64,000 nucleotides of DNA from Deltaproteobacteria bacterium (GCA_017302795.1 JAFLCB010000002.1:1-64000), one strand, 5' to 3'. Counted from the stretch's first letter, positions 25,423-34,381 are shown. A program made the numbers and translations. Notes: a model not told the origin generated them from the sequence alone.

Positions 25423-25513
25423 CAGCAGCAGAAGCAGCTCTTTCCGCGTTAGTGGCTCGAGCGCGATCTTTTTCGATGCTGGGCTGTGAGTCGATGGCGA
25501 TTGGCTGATTTGA

Positions 25514-25525
25514 AACCTCGAGGTT
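25514..25525. repeat. 12-bp perfect palindrome in metX-MFS junction
   Basis: AACCTCGAGGTT is a perfect palindrome 8 bp beyond the metX stop and just upstream of the AUC candidate start of the MFS gene. On the minus strand it supplies a weak GAGG-type ribosome-binding site. It could be an operator or a small translational hairpin. Confidence 0.4.
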
Positions 25526-25533
25526 CCTGCTGA

Positions 25534-26727
25534 CTAATAGGCTAAAAACTTCGAGATTTCGGCTGACGCAGCTTTAATTTCGCCGAGTCCGTCGAGATGA
25601 CCACCCTCTGTTTCAAGTAGGTGGGTGTTCACTTCGAGGCCAAGCTCTCGAAGAGAAGTTATCCCTCGTTCGGCGTACTCAGGGAAGAGTAAGAGATCGC
25701 ACTTGGCAGGAATCCACAAAATTCTAGCCTTCAGTCGGTCCTTCAACGGAGTTAGGTCGAAAAGCTGAACCGCTTTTGCGATGCGAAGAAAGCTATTTGC
25801 ATCTGCGATTTGCGCCCTTGATTGCGCAGTGACTGCCAGTGCGTTCTCTACGGAGAACATGTTTGCCAGGTGATTTTCAGGAGGAGTGTCGGAACTTGCG
25901 GCACGACGCGCGAAAGCGCGGTTGGCCCATTGAGGCGACAAAGCGGTCAGGGTGACGAGTTCAAATGCAGCCGCAAGTCCTGCCTGCGGCGGGTTCAGGG
26001 GATCGTAGAACCCATTTTTGAATTTGGGGTCCAGATAGATTGGCGCACACCACTGCCGAAGAAGGCCGATCAGATACGGTTCAGTGTGGAGGCCTCCGCC
26101 GATAACACCAATCACGCGCCGCACGTAATCTGGAAATCGTGCGGCCCACTCGAGTGCTTGCATTGACCCCATTGATGGTCCCGCCACAGCGAACAAACTT
26201 GGAAGTTCGAGGTAGCGGCAAAGAGCATACTGCGAACGTACGAAGTCACCGATCGTGACGAGTGGAAAATCTCCAAGATAGGGCTTCCCGGTTTCGTGAT
26301 TGATCGACAGCGGACCAGTCGTAAACACCATGGGATTTCCAGTGTTGATGTTCGAAATGCAATCCACTGCAATGACGAAGAAGCGGTCAGTATCGATGGC
26401 TTTTCCGGGTCCAATAATCGAATCCCAATAGCCGGGCTCCACGTCGGATTCGTGATAGCGGCCGGCCGCGTGCGAGGTGCCGGTGAAATAGTGCGCGATT
26501 AAAATCGCATTGTCGCGTTTAGCATTCAAATGACCGTAGGTCTCATAGCCGATTTGAACGTTCCTCAGGACGCTTCCGGATTCTAGTTCAAACTCAGGTA
26601 GAGTAAAAACTCGTTTTACCACTACGGTTTGCGCAGTGAAGCGGGCTTCATTTGCGTCGGGGGGATCGTATGAGACCGATCCGCCCATGGCGATTGAAAT
26701 GGTCGGAACATCTGGGTGACGTGACAT
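25534..26727 (-). CDS. metX: Homoserine O-acetyltransferase (MetX-like)
   Basis: This encodes about 397 residues of alpha/beta-hydrolase fold. The nucleophile elbow is GPSMGSMQALEWAARFPD (Ser near 184), with the catalytic Asp in PAKCDLLLFP and His in EGGHLDGLG, and the family's YETYG, GTSHAAG and NTGNPMVFTTGP segments. MetX acylates homoserine (acetyl- or succinyl-CoA) as the first committed step of methionine synthesis; the donor cannot be decided by eye. Starts at 26751, 26727 and 26688 are all in frame and none has a clear ribosome-binding site. No methionine riboswitch is visible in the short divergent gap. Confidence 0.87.
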   Translation of the reverse strand: MSRHPDVPTISIAMGGSVSYDPPDANEARFTAQTVVVKRVFTLPEFELESGSVLRNVQIGYETYGHLNAKRDNAILIAHYFTGTSHAAGRYHESDVEPGYWDSIIGPGKAIDTDRFFVIAVDCISNINTGNPMVFTTGPLSINHETGKPYLGDFPLVTIGDFVRSQYALCRYLELPSLFAVAGPSMGSMQALEWAARFPDYVRRVIGVIGGGLHTEPYLIGLLRQWCAPIYLDPKFKNGFYDPLNPPQAGLAAAFELVTLTALSPQWANRAFARRAASSDTPPENHLANMFSVENALAVTAQSRAQIADANSFLRIAKAVQLFDLTPLKDRLKARILWIPAKCDLLLFPEYAERGITSLRELGLEVNTHLLETEGGHLDGLGEIKAASAEISKFLAY

Positions 26728-26788
26728 GCGGAATGCAGTTAAGACAGCCATCCGCGTTTGTCACGAATCTCTGATTTTGGAGGATGAA

Positions 26789-27577
26789 ATGAGCAGTTCG
26801 ACAACACCCCACGTCTTAATTACAGGTTCAACGAGTGGAATCGGCTGGGGATTGGCCAAAGGATTTGCGGCAAAAGGCTACAGTGTCACCATCAACGGCC
26901 TCGGCGAAGCAGCGGCAATTGAAAAACTCCTCGTTGAATTAAAATCTAGTTACGGAATTAAGGCGTGGTACTCGAATGCGAATATGGCAAAGCCAGCCGA
27001 AGTGCGCCAGATGATTTTGGACGCAGAGGCGACTGCTGGTGGCCTTGAAGTATTGATCAACAACGCAGGAATTCAACACGTGGCAGCAGTTGAGGATTTT
27101 CCAGAAGAGAAATGGGACGCCATTTTGGCAATTAATCTGTCGAGTGCTTTTCATTCAACCAAGGCTGCAATTCCGGGGATGAAGAAGCGAGGCTTTGGGC
27201 GATTGATCAATGTTGCTTCCGTCCATGGACTTGTGGCGTCTCCGTTTAAATCGGCTTACGTGGCGGCGAAACATGGAATCATCGGGTTAACTAAATCCAT
27301 AGCGCTGGAGCTAGCGGACACACCGCTGACCTGCAATGCGATTTGCCCCGGTTATGTTCGAACGCCATTGGTCGATGGTCAAATCGCGCAACAGGCAGCG
27401 GCCCATGGAATATCTGAAGAACGCGTCATCAGAGATGTGATTTTAGCGGCACAGCCAAAGAAGGAATTCATCGAAATTGAAGCACTATCAGACGTGGCCC
27501 TTTTGCTCGCAGGCCCTTCTGGTCGCGCCATCACAGGGATCGCAATGACCCTCGACGGCGGCTGGACCGCCCGATAG
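26789..27577 (+). CDS. bdhA: 3-hydroxybutyrate dehydrogenase (SDR family)
   Basis: This 262-residue short-chain dehydrogenase has the NAD-binding TGSTSGIG, the NNAGIQHVAAVEDFP segment, Ser in INVASVHG, the catalytic YVAAK and CPGYVRTPLVDGQI. The IQHV and PGYVRTPLV segments and the C-terminal QPKKEFIEIEAL are typical of bacterial D-beta-hydroxybutyrate dehydrogenases, which interconvert 3-hydroxybutyrate and acetoacetate in PHB or ketone metabolism. The ATG at 26789 has GGAGG (26779-26783) upstream. It is divergent from metX. Confidence 0.9.
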   Translation: MSSSTTPHVLITGSTSGIGWGLAKGFAAKGYSVTINGLGEAAAIEKLLVELKSSYGIKAWYSNANMAKPAEVRQMILDAEATAGGLEVLINNAGIQHVAAVEDFPEEKWDAILAINLSSAFHSTKAAIPGMKKRGFGRLINVASVHGLVASPFKSAYVAAKHGIIGLTKSIALELADTPLTCNAICPGYVRTPLVDGQIAQQAAAHGISEERVIRDVILAAQPKKEFIEIEALSDVALLLAGPSGRAITGIAMTLDGGWTAR

Positions 27578-27701
27578 TCGAGCGGCTAAGTCTGGTTTTC
27601 TAGCTAATGAATCAGACTGAGACACATCAAGTCTAAAGACTTTGCGAATCGATTCAGCCAGGAGCCATTTCCGACGATGAGAAATATTGGAGGAAGCGTG
27701 T

Positions 27702-28865
27702 ATGTCCAGTGCTCCTGGTGGATCGCGTACAATTAAAAAGGGTGAAGTGATTTTCAAGGAAGGGGACAAGGTGCAAAACCTTTTTCTCGTTCAGTCGGGT
27801 CAAGTTGCCGTTCAAATCGTGCGTGGTAGGCCAATCGATCTTTTCAACATCGGTCCCAATCAGGTTCTGGGAGATTACATTTTAACGGGAATTTCCACTC
27901 ATCCGTTCCATGCCGTCGCGACTGCAGAAACCAAAGTGCTTGAATTGCCTTTGGAAGCCGTCAAGGCACAGGTTGAAGCTTGCCCGCAGGTCGTTAAGCT
28001 GCTGACAAAGTCCTCTCTGGATCGACTTAAAGGTCTGCAAAACGAATTGAAGTCAGTTCGTCTAGAGCGCGACAGTCAGGCCTGTCCTCCAGATCAGTTG
28101 GCGAAAATTTTCGCAACTGTTTACCACGTCTCACGATACAAAGGTGAAGTGAAGAAGGACGGTTCACTGGAAGTGTCCTGGCATTTGATGAAGCAGTATG
28201 CGCAGCGCCTATTTTTAGAATCTCCTAAGCGCTTAGAGGCCGCGGTAAAAATATTTGTGAAGCTGAAACTAGCTTCCCTCACGATGCAGAAAAACGCCGA
28301 GGATCCGGAAGCGCCTGAGGAAATAGCGTCGGTCACGTTCAAAAACGTTGAGATCGTTGAGTGGGTTTCAGAACATTGGCAATACTACTATTTTAAAGGC
28401 GGGAAAACCGAGCTTTTGAAAACTGACGAAAAGGTTATGCAGGTCGTAGCAGCGCTGGTGGCATACGGCGCCGAGCTTGAAGCTGATAGAAATGGAGCGG
28501 TTCGAATTGAGTTCTCGCAAATCGTCGAACGCTTCAAAAGCGAAAGCGGCATAACGTTGAACGCTGATTTTTTCGGCGTCATCGAAAACAAAGGTTTATT
28601 CGTCAAACGAGTTTCCACCGACAAGGGTGTTCTTATCCAATTCGAATATAAGGAATTCGCGCGCTGGAGTCAGATATGGACCGTGTTGAAGGAAATCGAA
28701 AAGTGGAATGAAAAAGGCACTGTCGACCCTGATGAGCTCGCCTTCGATCCACGAAAGTTTCAAAAAGCTGCGGCAGGCAATCACTGTCCCAGCTGCGGGC
28801 ACGGGTATGAAGGTGCTCCAAAATTTTGTGGTGAGTGCGGACAAAAGCTCACCGTCGCGGCTTAA
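27702..28865 (+). CDS. Cyclic-nucleotide-binding domain protein with zinc ribbon
   Basis: This encodes 387 residues. An N-terminal CNB (CRP-like) domain covers about residues 10-115 (IKKGEVIFKEGDKVQNLFLVQSG; LGDYILTGIS), but the canonical phosphate-binding RxxxS/T cassette is not clear. A ~230-residue helical middle region without recognised motif follows. The C-terminus is a zinc ribbon of two C-x2-C knuckles (CPSCGHGYEGAPKFCGECG). No DNA-binding HTH is evident, so it is probably a signalling adaptor rather than a transcription factor. GGAGGA (27689-27694) fixes the ATG at 27702. Confidence 0.8.
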   Translation: MSSAPGGSRTIKKGEVIFKEGDKVQNLFLVQSGQVAVQIVRGRPIDLFNIGPNQVLGDYILTGISTHPFHAVATAETKVLELPLEAVKAQVEACPQVVKLLTKSSLDRLKGLQNELKSVRLERDSQACPPDQLAKIFATVYHVSRYKGEVKKDGSLEVSWHLMKQYAQRLFLESPKRLEAAVKIFVKLKLASLTMQKNAEDPEAPEEIASVTFKNVEIVEWVSEHWQYYYFKGGKTELLKTDEKVMQVVAALVAYGAELEADRNGAVRIEFSQIVERFKSESGITLNADFFGVIENKGLFVKRVSTDKGVLIQFEYKEFARWSQIWTVLKEIEKWNEKGTVDPDELAFDPRKFQKAAAGNHCPSCGHGYEGAPKFCGECGQKLTVAA

Positions 28866-28909
28866 CGGTAGCGAAATTTAGAACTGCTTTCTTTTCGTGT
28901 TTCCGACAA

Positions 28910-29413
28910 CTACATTTTCCCTAGCATCTGATTGCGGATCTCTTCCATTCGCTTGCGATTGACGTTCCAGTCACTATAGCCGACGCGCGAAGCACTGCGA
29001 AATTGAAGAGTTTTTGTTTGTTCATCAAACAAGAACTCAATATCGTCTACAAAGCGCATCACAGCGGTTCGAAATTCGACGTGCAAATAGACCCCATCTT
29101 CTTTGCGAATATCGGTTCTTGGCATTTTATTTAAAACTGCCCGCAGAGCCTCTTTCGCCTCCGGTAGCGGTTTGGAATAGGTAAAGGGAACGATCAGCTG
29201 TTCGCGATCAGTTGCCTGTGTCGAAACACAGTTAGGCTTGTCGGGGCAAGGTGCAAGTCGCCCTCCGAGGTAAGTGGAATCACTGGGGCCAAGCCGATTA
29301 TCCCAATTAGAAAACACGCTACATCCGGTGGATGCAGCGAGCGTAGAGACCGAAATAAGAACCGCTTTTGTAGTATGGAAAATTTTTATCATTGCTCGAA
29401 ACCCTGCCATCAT
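28910..29413 (-). CDS. DUF1499 family lipoprotein
   Basis: This encodes 167 residues with a lipoprotein-like signal (LAASTGC, Cys31; the -3 residue is not the usual Leu). The mature part matches DUF1499: LAPCPDKPNCVST, VMRFVDDIEFLF and SASRVGYSDWNVNRKRMEEIR are the family landmarks. The function of DUF1499 is unknown. The start ATG overlaps the stop of the YheT-like hydrolase (ATGA), so the two are co-translated. Confidence 0.87.
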   Translation of the reverse strand: MMAGFRAMIKIFHTTKAVLISVSTLAASTGCSVFSNWDNRLGPSDSTYLGGRLAPCPDKPNCVSTQATDREQLIVPFTYSKPLPEAKEALRAVLNKMPRTDIRKEDGVYLHVEFRTAVMRFVDDIEFLFDEQTKTLQFRSASRVGYSDWNVNRKRMEEIRNQMLGKM

Positions 29414-30594
29414 TTTGGATTTAGATAAATCTCTAAGTACTGTTCCAAGTACAATTGTAACCGGCGCTCCAACCAGCGCGTGGAAGAACCGCCAAACAAA
29501 AGCTCGCGATCGACGAACCCCATGTGGCCTCCGTGTGTCTGGCGATCAAGTACGAAACATTCGACGTCGAATTTGTATAGCTCCTCGGCGAGATCACCAA
29601 GACCGTGAGTGATGGGATCGTCCTCAGATGTCAACACGACTAAAGGTACAATTTGTTGGCCAAGTACTTGGCAACTGGAAGCGCGTCGGTAGTAGTCCAT
29701 ATGATCTGAGAACCCGCCTGCGGGTCCTGTGTACAGTCGGTCGAAATCAACAACTGAGTTCCAAGGCCGGAGATCGCGTAACGCGTTCGCGGCGAGATTT
29801 TGTAAAAGTACAGAATTAGGATTTTTCGGATCAATGCGGATCGATTCTCGATCTTTCAAGCATTCAATTAAATCAAACATAAATCGTTGTCCGTAAAGCC
29901 GCGAGCCATTCTGGCTGAGCCGCTGCGCGCTTTTATAGAGATCAAGCGGCGGGTTCACCGCAATGATGAAATCCGGAAGGTCGCCGTGAAACTGCTCATT
30001 GATCGCAGACCTTGAGAAAGCAGTGGTTGATTCGGAAGGAATGACTCCGGCACTCAATAAGATCGACGCGTTTCCGCTGAGGCTATAGCCGATAATGATT
30101 TGCGCTTGTCCGGGAAACTTCTTTCGTCCCCAATGTATGGTGCGAGCTAGATCATCACTGCGGCCGGAGTGATAGGTTCCAAGCGCGCGATGCCGACCGT
30201 CGCCGCAACCCCGGTGATTCCAAAGAATCGCGGCACACCCGAGGTCAACACAGGCGGCAGCGGCTCTTGGCATGTACTTCGATTCCGCGGAGCCCGCGAG
30301 ACCGTGGAAAATATGGACAATCGCCCTTGGAGCTCGGTCAACAGCGAAGAGGGCGGGTGCAAAATAGCGACCATGCAGCTCATCTCCGTCTGGCAACAGA
30401 AGGTGAACCATTTCAAATATAGACGTAGGCCGCGCATCACGCTCTCCTGCGCCAGTAAAAAAATGCCCTAGTATGGTTTGCCCGTGTCCACCAAGGGCAG
30501 GAAGTGCAGGTTGAAACCGGGCGCACTCGTCGATCGCCCGCTGTAGTGGGAGATTGAATTGACCCCTAAATTGGATAATTTCCGTAGCGTCCAT
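29410..30594 (-). CDS. YheT-like alpha/beta hydrolase
   Basis: This 394-residue protein belongs to the AB-hydrolase 4 / YheT (UPF0017) family: GGHGQTILGHFF near residue 35, HGLAGSAESKY oxyanion segment, NHRGCGDG, YHSGRSDDL, nucleophile elbow GYSLSGN, Asp in TSEDDPIT and His in THGGHMGF. These are predicted esterases or lipases of unknown natural substrate. It lies upstream of, and overlaps, the DUF1499 lipoprotein gene. The ATG at 30594 has no strong ribosome-binding site. Confidence 0.92.
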   Translation of the reverse strand: MDATEIIQFRGQFNLPLQRAIDECARFQPALPALGGHGQTILGHFFTGAGERDARPTSIFEMVHLLLPDGDELHGRYFAPALFAVDRAPRAIVHIFHGLAGSAESKYMPRAAAACVDLGCAAILWNHRGCGDGRHRALGTYHSGRSDDLARTIHWGRKKFPGQAQIIIGYSLSGNASILLSAGVIPSESTTAFSRSAINEQFHGDLPDFIIAVNPPLDLYKSAQRLSQNGSRLYGQRFMFDLIECLKDRESIRIDPKNPNSVLLQNLAANALRDLRPWNSVVDFDRLYTGPAGGFSDHMDYYRRASSCQVLGQQIVPLVVLTSEDDPITHGLGDLAEELYKFDVECFVLDRQTHGGHMGFVDRELLFGGSSTRWLERRLQLYLEQYLEIYLNPK

Positions 30595-30700
30595 GCGCTG
30601 CCACCCAGAATTCTATACCCGCATTCGTGAGACATTAGTTTGCACTGGCTAAGAGCTTTGTGGCAACGCTATATGAAGGATGTGAACCAAAGGGGGGCTT

Positions 30701-31630
30701 ATGTTCACGTCTTTCGTAACTAGAATTTTCATCTGTATCTCGATTTTTTCGTGCTTCTTATCTGTTCCTGCAGTGTCTAAAGCTCAACTGGCCTCGACGC
30801 CACCTTCTCAAAAGACGCCGTTTGTTTTGATTACAGATGTGGATGACACGATCAAGGTTTCCCATATTCTGGATCCCGTTGGAAAAGTCATTCGCTTTCT
30901 GGCGGACCCGGTTGCGTTTGCTGGGATGTCGACACTTTACCATCAACTGCTTGATCACGCCGATCGCGACGGGCGCGCCAACGGTTTCGCCGTTGTATCT
31001 GGAACCCCGTGGGTCTTGGGTTGGTCTGTGTGGGAGTTTTTAGAGGAGTTTGCTTTTCCTGAGCCGTCGATCGTGGCAATGCGACCAATTGCAACAGATA
31101 CGTTGGAATTCAAAGCCGTCGAAATCTCTAAAATTCTGGATCAAGATACTCTCAATGGAAGTGATATTGTTCTTGTCGGTGATGACACCGAAGTGGATTA
31201 CGACGCTTATGAGGTCGCAAAGCAGCAGATGGCGAACCTACGGAAAATGAAGACCGAAATTTTCATTCGGCGAGTCAGTGGACGCGCACCGAATCAGGGC
31301 GATGTTTACGCCTTCGATTCGGCCGCCGACATTGCTGTTGTTCAATTTCTCGGCGGTCGTTTGTCACAGTCCGAAGTTGAGAAAGTGTTTACGGAGATTG
31401 AATCTGAGAACGACCTGGAGAACCTTTTCGTTCCGGGCGAGTACTGTCCTAATTTTCACCAAGGGCGTTTAAGTGGTGATGGGCGATTGGCCAAAGCTCC
31501 CCAGGTGATGTTGGCGCGCCTAACGGAAATAGAAAACCATTTGCGGCGTGTATGTTCGGAAAACTCATGGTTCGCAGCGAAGGAACCTAAAACAATTCAA
31601 TTGTCGCCACGATTTCGTAATGTTTTGTAA
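30701..31630 (+). CDS. Exported App1-like (DUF2183) phosphatase
   Basis: This encodes 309 residues with a signal peptide (ending AVSKAQ) and a HAD-like catalytic domain. The nucleophile motif DVDDTIKVS (about 47-55), SGTPW (motif II) and LVGDDTEVDYDAY (motif III/IV) match the App1/DUF2183 family. Yeast App1 is a phosphatidate phosphatase; bacterial members are uncharacterised exported proteins. AAGGGGGG (30690-30697) precedes the ATG. Its 3' end overlaps the convergent RNA methyltransferase gene by 44 bp. Confidence 0.85.
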   Translation: MFTSFVTRIFICISIFSCFLSVPAVSKAQLASTPPSQKTPFVLITDVDDTIKVSHILDPVGKVIRFLADPVAFAGMSTLYHQLLDHADRDGRANGFAVVSGTPWVLGWSVWEFLEEFAFPEPSIVAMRPIATDTLEFKAVEISKILDQDTLNGSDIVLVGDDTEVDYDAYEVAKQQMANLRKMKTEIFIRRVSGRAPNQGDVYAFDSAADIAVVQFLGGRLSQSEVEKVFTEIESENDLENLFVPGEYCPNFHQGRLSGDGRLAKAPQVMLARLTEIENHLRRVCSENSWFAAKEPKTIQLSPRFRNVL

Positions 31631-32801
31631 ACGGAAATTGTTCGACGATTGAAAGCCGACCAAGTTTGTATCCATGTCGCTGAAGCAGTTGAAGGTCTTT
31701 GGCAAAGCTTTCTGGGAAACACGAGACGTAGACCCACGGCGCGCCTTTATAGTTTTCAAGCGAAAGAATTCTATCGAGAAACGAACCTAATCCTGTTCTG
31801 GGCGGATCAACCAAAAGAACGTCCTTCCGTTGACCCTCCGAAAGTTCGGTGGCTTGCTCGGAATCACGCTTGCGGGCTTCGTCAAATGCCTTAGCTGACT
31901 GAATGAAGTCGCCGCGAAACACCTGTAAGCGACTATCTTTTTTTCCTTCAAACCCAGCAGCAGTATAACCTTTTTCTAAGGCAGTAATTGCAGAGAGATC
32001 AAATTCAAACGCCTGGATTTGATACCCAAGTTTAAGTAAAGCAAGAGTAAAGGTGCCACTACCACATCCGAGCTCAGTAATTCGGTGAGTTTTTTCTGTC
32101 GCTACTTGTTCAAGATGTGATTGGACGGTCGAGACGAGCTTTTTTCCCGCTTTAAACCCAGGTTGAGTGAATGTGCCAACTGAACCGAACACTTTTATGG
32201 GCGGGTTTGCCGAGGTTTCGAACCAGGCCTCAGTAACCGCGTCGATGAGACCAACTTTTCTTTTACTATCTTCTGAGGTTGATGTGGCTGACTCGCGAAG
32301 TGCGACGCGTTTTCTTTTTTGTCCGGCCTCAACCACGATTCCGGCCTCTAGTTGGCGCTCGAACCATTTACTCTCTTCCAACAAATCACGTAGATCTTCA
32401 TTGGCGGCGTCAATCCAAACTCCGCGTAATCCGGAAGGCGAGACACGCAGTCGAATCGCCGCTCTTCGTTTCGTCGGCGGCAAGTCGCGTCTAAATTCTT
32501 GTAACCAGGCTTCAAGATCTTCAGATAGCTGCGGACAGCCTTCGAGGTCTACGATTTCTCGATTGGTTTTTGAATAAAGTCCAAGCCTCTGCTGTCCGCT
32601 GCCGTCGATCTCTAAAGTAAACTCCAATCGATCGCGCAACCGGCCTGTGGCAATCCATTCGTGTTCGGCAGGAACTGAAATTCCAAGCTCGCGCAAGTTC
32701 AGAATTCGAAGCTCGTGGACTTCGTTCTTTGAAAGGTGCAGGAAGGAGCAGCCAGAGCACACGCTGCTATAAGAACACGAGAGGTACTCGGAGTTGGTCA
32801 T
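31587..32801 (-). CDS. RNA m5U methyltransferase, RlmD/TrmA family
   Basis: This 404-residue enzyme has the family's iron-sulfur Cys set at the N-terminus (CSYSSVCSGC, residues 9-18, plus Cys near 76), SAM motif ELGCGSGTFTLAL (about 243) and DPPRTGLG (about 335). The catalytic Cys lies in VYVSCFPESFAKDL and the end is QFPFTKHYEIV. It makes 5-methyluridine in rRNA or tRNA; RlmD-type 23S activity is suggested by the Fe-S motif but the site is unknown. It lacks a TRAM domain. The C-terminal 44 bp overlap the convergent App1-like gene. Confidence 0.9.
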   Translation of the reverse strand: MTNSEYLSCSYSSVCSGCSFLHLSKNEVHELRILNLRELGISVPAEHEWIATGRLRDRLEFTLEIDGSGQQRLGLYSKTNREIVDLEGCPQLSEDLEAWLQEFRRDLPPTKRRAAIRLRVSPSGLRGVWIDAANEDLRDLLEESKWFERQLEAGIVVEAGQKRKRVALRESATSTSEDSKRKVGLIDAVTEAWFETSANPPIKVFGSVGTFTQPGFKAGKKLVSTVQSHLEQVATEKTHRITELGCGSGTFTLALLKLGYQIQAFEFDLSAITALEKGYTAAGFEGKKDSRLQVFRGDFIQSAKAFDEARKRDSEQATELSEGQRKDVLLVDPPRTGLGSFLDRILSLENYKGAPWVYVSCFPESFAKDLQLLQRHGYKLGRLSIVEQFPFTKHYEIVATIELF

Positions 32802-33097
32802 CGATTCACAACTGACGATTTTAAAGGAAAACTGGCAAGCGGAAGTTTTGGCACCAATCCACTAAATCAGTCGGAGGGGGCAGAAAGCGCCGCTCTTCGG
32901 CACTGGCTTTGAAATCATCGCCCCGGAGGCTACATGGAAAGTGAAATACTTCACTCACTCTTTGATTCAATTCGAATTCATACAGAGAAAACTTAGGGTA
33001 TTCGATTCGTTTGATGGTAAAGGCTGGTTGGGCATTTTAAAACACCAGGGGTTGGCCTAGCTCTCGAAGTTCGGCCTCCCTGCCTGGGAGGGGAATC
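32802..33097. other. Divergent intergenic region with small palindromes
   Basis: No gene is visible here. The region separates two divergent genes and should hold both promoters. It contains AGTGAA-ATAC-TTCACT (32940-32955), the 10-bp palindrome AATTCGAATT (32969-32978) and the ribosome-binding-site hairpin described separately at 33075-33091. Confidence 0.5.
33075..33091 (+). promoter_or_regulatory. Hairpin sequestering the ribosome-binding site
   Basis: CCTCCC (33075-33080) pairs perfectly with GGGAGG (33086-33091) across a 5-nt loop. The 3' arm is the Shine-Dalgarno of the GTG start at 33098. All stem pairs are G-C except one, so the site should be masked unless opened by a ribosome, protein or RNA. 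Confidence 0.55.
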
Positions 33098-34381
33098 GTG
33101 AAATTCAATGTTCAAGGACGGCGGTGCTCTACGCCGAACTCAATAGCCCTGAAGTCTGTCAGTCTGGTGAGACTGTTTGCTTGCTTTGTGGCTTTCGCGG
33201 TTGTGCGTCCAGTTTCTGCGATGGATTCGACGGAGGTTTTACCAGAGTCGATTAATTCACCGTCGGTTCGAATGGGCGTAGTGTCTGGTATCGGTATGAA
33301 GTTTCTGTCTAACGGGGACCTAATGTCGCTGGGGGATTTAAATTCTATTGAATTCAACATTTCAAATCTTCGCCAGTTCGAGCCGCGAGTAAACGAACTG
33401 GTCGCGGTGTTAAATCAGTTTGGCAGCCAGCGACTGGGTGATCAACTTTCGTTGGGTGTGTTGCGGGTCGATACCACTCCGGAAGTCCGCTATCTCGCCC
33501 CCGTCTACGCAATCGGACTCACGAAGCAGTGGACAGTGGGCTTTGGCCTTCCAATCTTACAGTATAAAAATAGGATTCGCCTTCAGCAGTCGGGCTCTAA
33601 TCTCGAAGCTATACGTGCGGAAGTTGGAAATGCATCAGCAGATCTCAATCAAGCGTTTGATCAACTGAGTGTTGATCTCGCGGTCGTCGCGCAAGATCAA
33701 CTGGTGAAAAAAGGATATAAGCCTTTGACCGATCGAGATGAAAGTCAGATTGGCGATTTGCAGCTGGTTAGTCTGGTTGAGATGAATAAGGAGGAGAAGT
33801 TTTCGACCCAGCTGAAAACGCTCCTAGCTGTGCCGACTGGTCAAGGTGATGATCCCGATGATCTTGCGGACTTGGGCGCGTATGGTTATACGGCTATTGA
33901 AAATCAATTGCTGGGTAACTATAATTTAAGTGCTAAATGGAAAGCCGCGGCTAAAATTGGCTACCGCTATACGTTGCCGGACCGAGTGGTGCGACGAGTT
34001 CCCCTAAATGAGGCGGACACGCTTCCGGGACCCGAGACAAAGCAAACAGTTAATCGTCGGTCAGGCGATGCTCTTTTCGGCGGCGGCAGTTTGACCTATT
34101 CCTTTTCGCAGGAGTTGAACATCGGTCTCGGCTGGGAGTTTACACGAAAGGGCGGAGATGCCTACACGGGTAACGTACCCCTTCGTTACGACCTGATTGA
34201 TGGACGGGACTCCAGCTCCGATCGGCTTCGATTTGGGATTAGTTACTCGAGTATCGAATCTTTTTTCGCTGGCAAAGCGATGCTTCCGTCAATTATTGCA
34301 TATGAATTCTCTGACAACATAAGTGGCGTGAACGTAGAAAGGATGGCGATTCATGAAATCTGGCTTCAGCTGTTCTTCTAG
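33098..34381 (+). CDS. Outer-membrane beta-barrel protein (transporter/porin-like)
   Basis: This encodes 427 residues with a signal peptide (hydrophobic about 22-40, ending PVSAMD). Repeated amphipathic strands follow, with aromatic girdles (WTVGFGLPILQYK, WKAAAKIGYRYTLP, LNIGLGWEFTRKGG), ending in IWLQLFF with a terminal Phe. The pattern of a long N-terminal loop then barrel is reminiscent of FadL/MetA-pathway OM proteins, but I cannot name the family. It starts with GTG at 33098 behind a GC-rich hairpin. The next gene, a 909-residue lipoprotein, starts 29 bp before this stop, so the two are coupled and probably form a complex. Confidence 0.7.
   Translation: MKFNVQGRRCSTPNSIALKSVSLVRLFACFVAFAVVRPVSAMDSTEVLPESINSPSVRMGVVSGIGMKFLSNGDLMSLGDLNSIEFNISNLRQFEPRVNELVAVLNQFGSQRLGDQLSLGVLRVDTTPEVRYLAPVYAIGLTKQWTVGFGLPILQYKNRIRLQQSGSNLEAIRAEVGNASADLNQAFDQLSVDLAVVAQDQLVKKGYKPLTDRDESQIGDLQLVSLVEMNKEEKFSTQLKTLLAVPTGQGDDPDDLADLGAYGYTAIENQLLGNYNLSAKWKAAAKIGYRYTLPDRVVRRVPLNEADTLPGPETKQTVNRRSGDALFGGGSLTYSFSQELNIGLGWEFTRKGGDAYTGNVPLRYDLIDGRDSSSDRLRFGISYSSIESFFAGKAMLPSIIAYEFSDNISGVNVERMAIHEIWLQLFF

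Noticed and set aside
26728-26788. Possible SAM-type riboswitch upstream of metX
   Set aside because: The divergent gap is only about 60 bp and shows no conserved SAM riboswitch elements.
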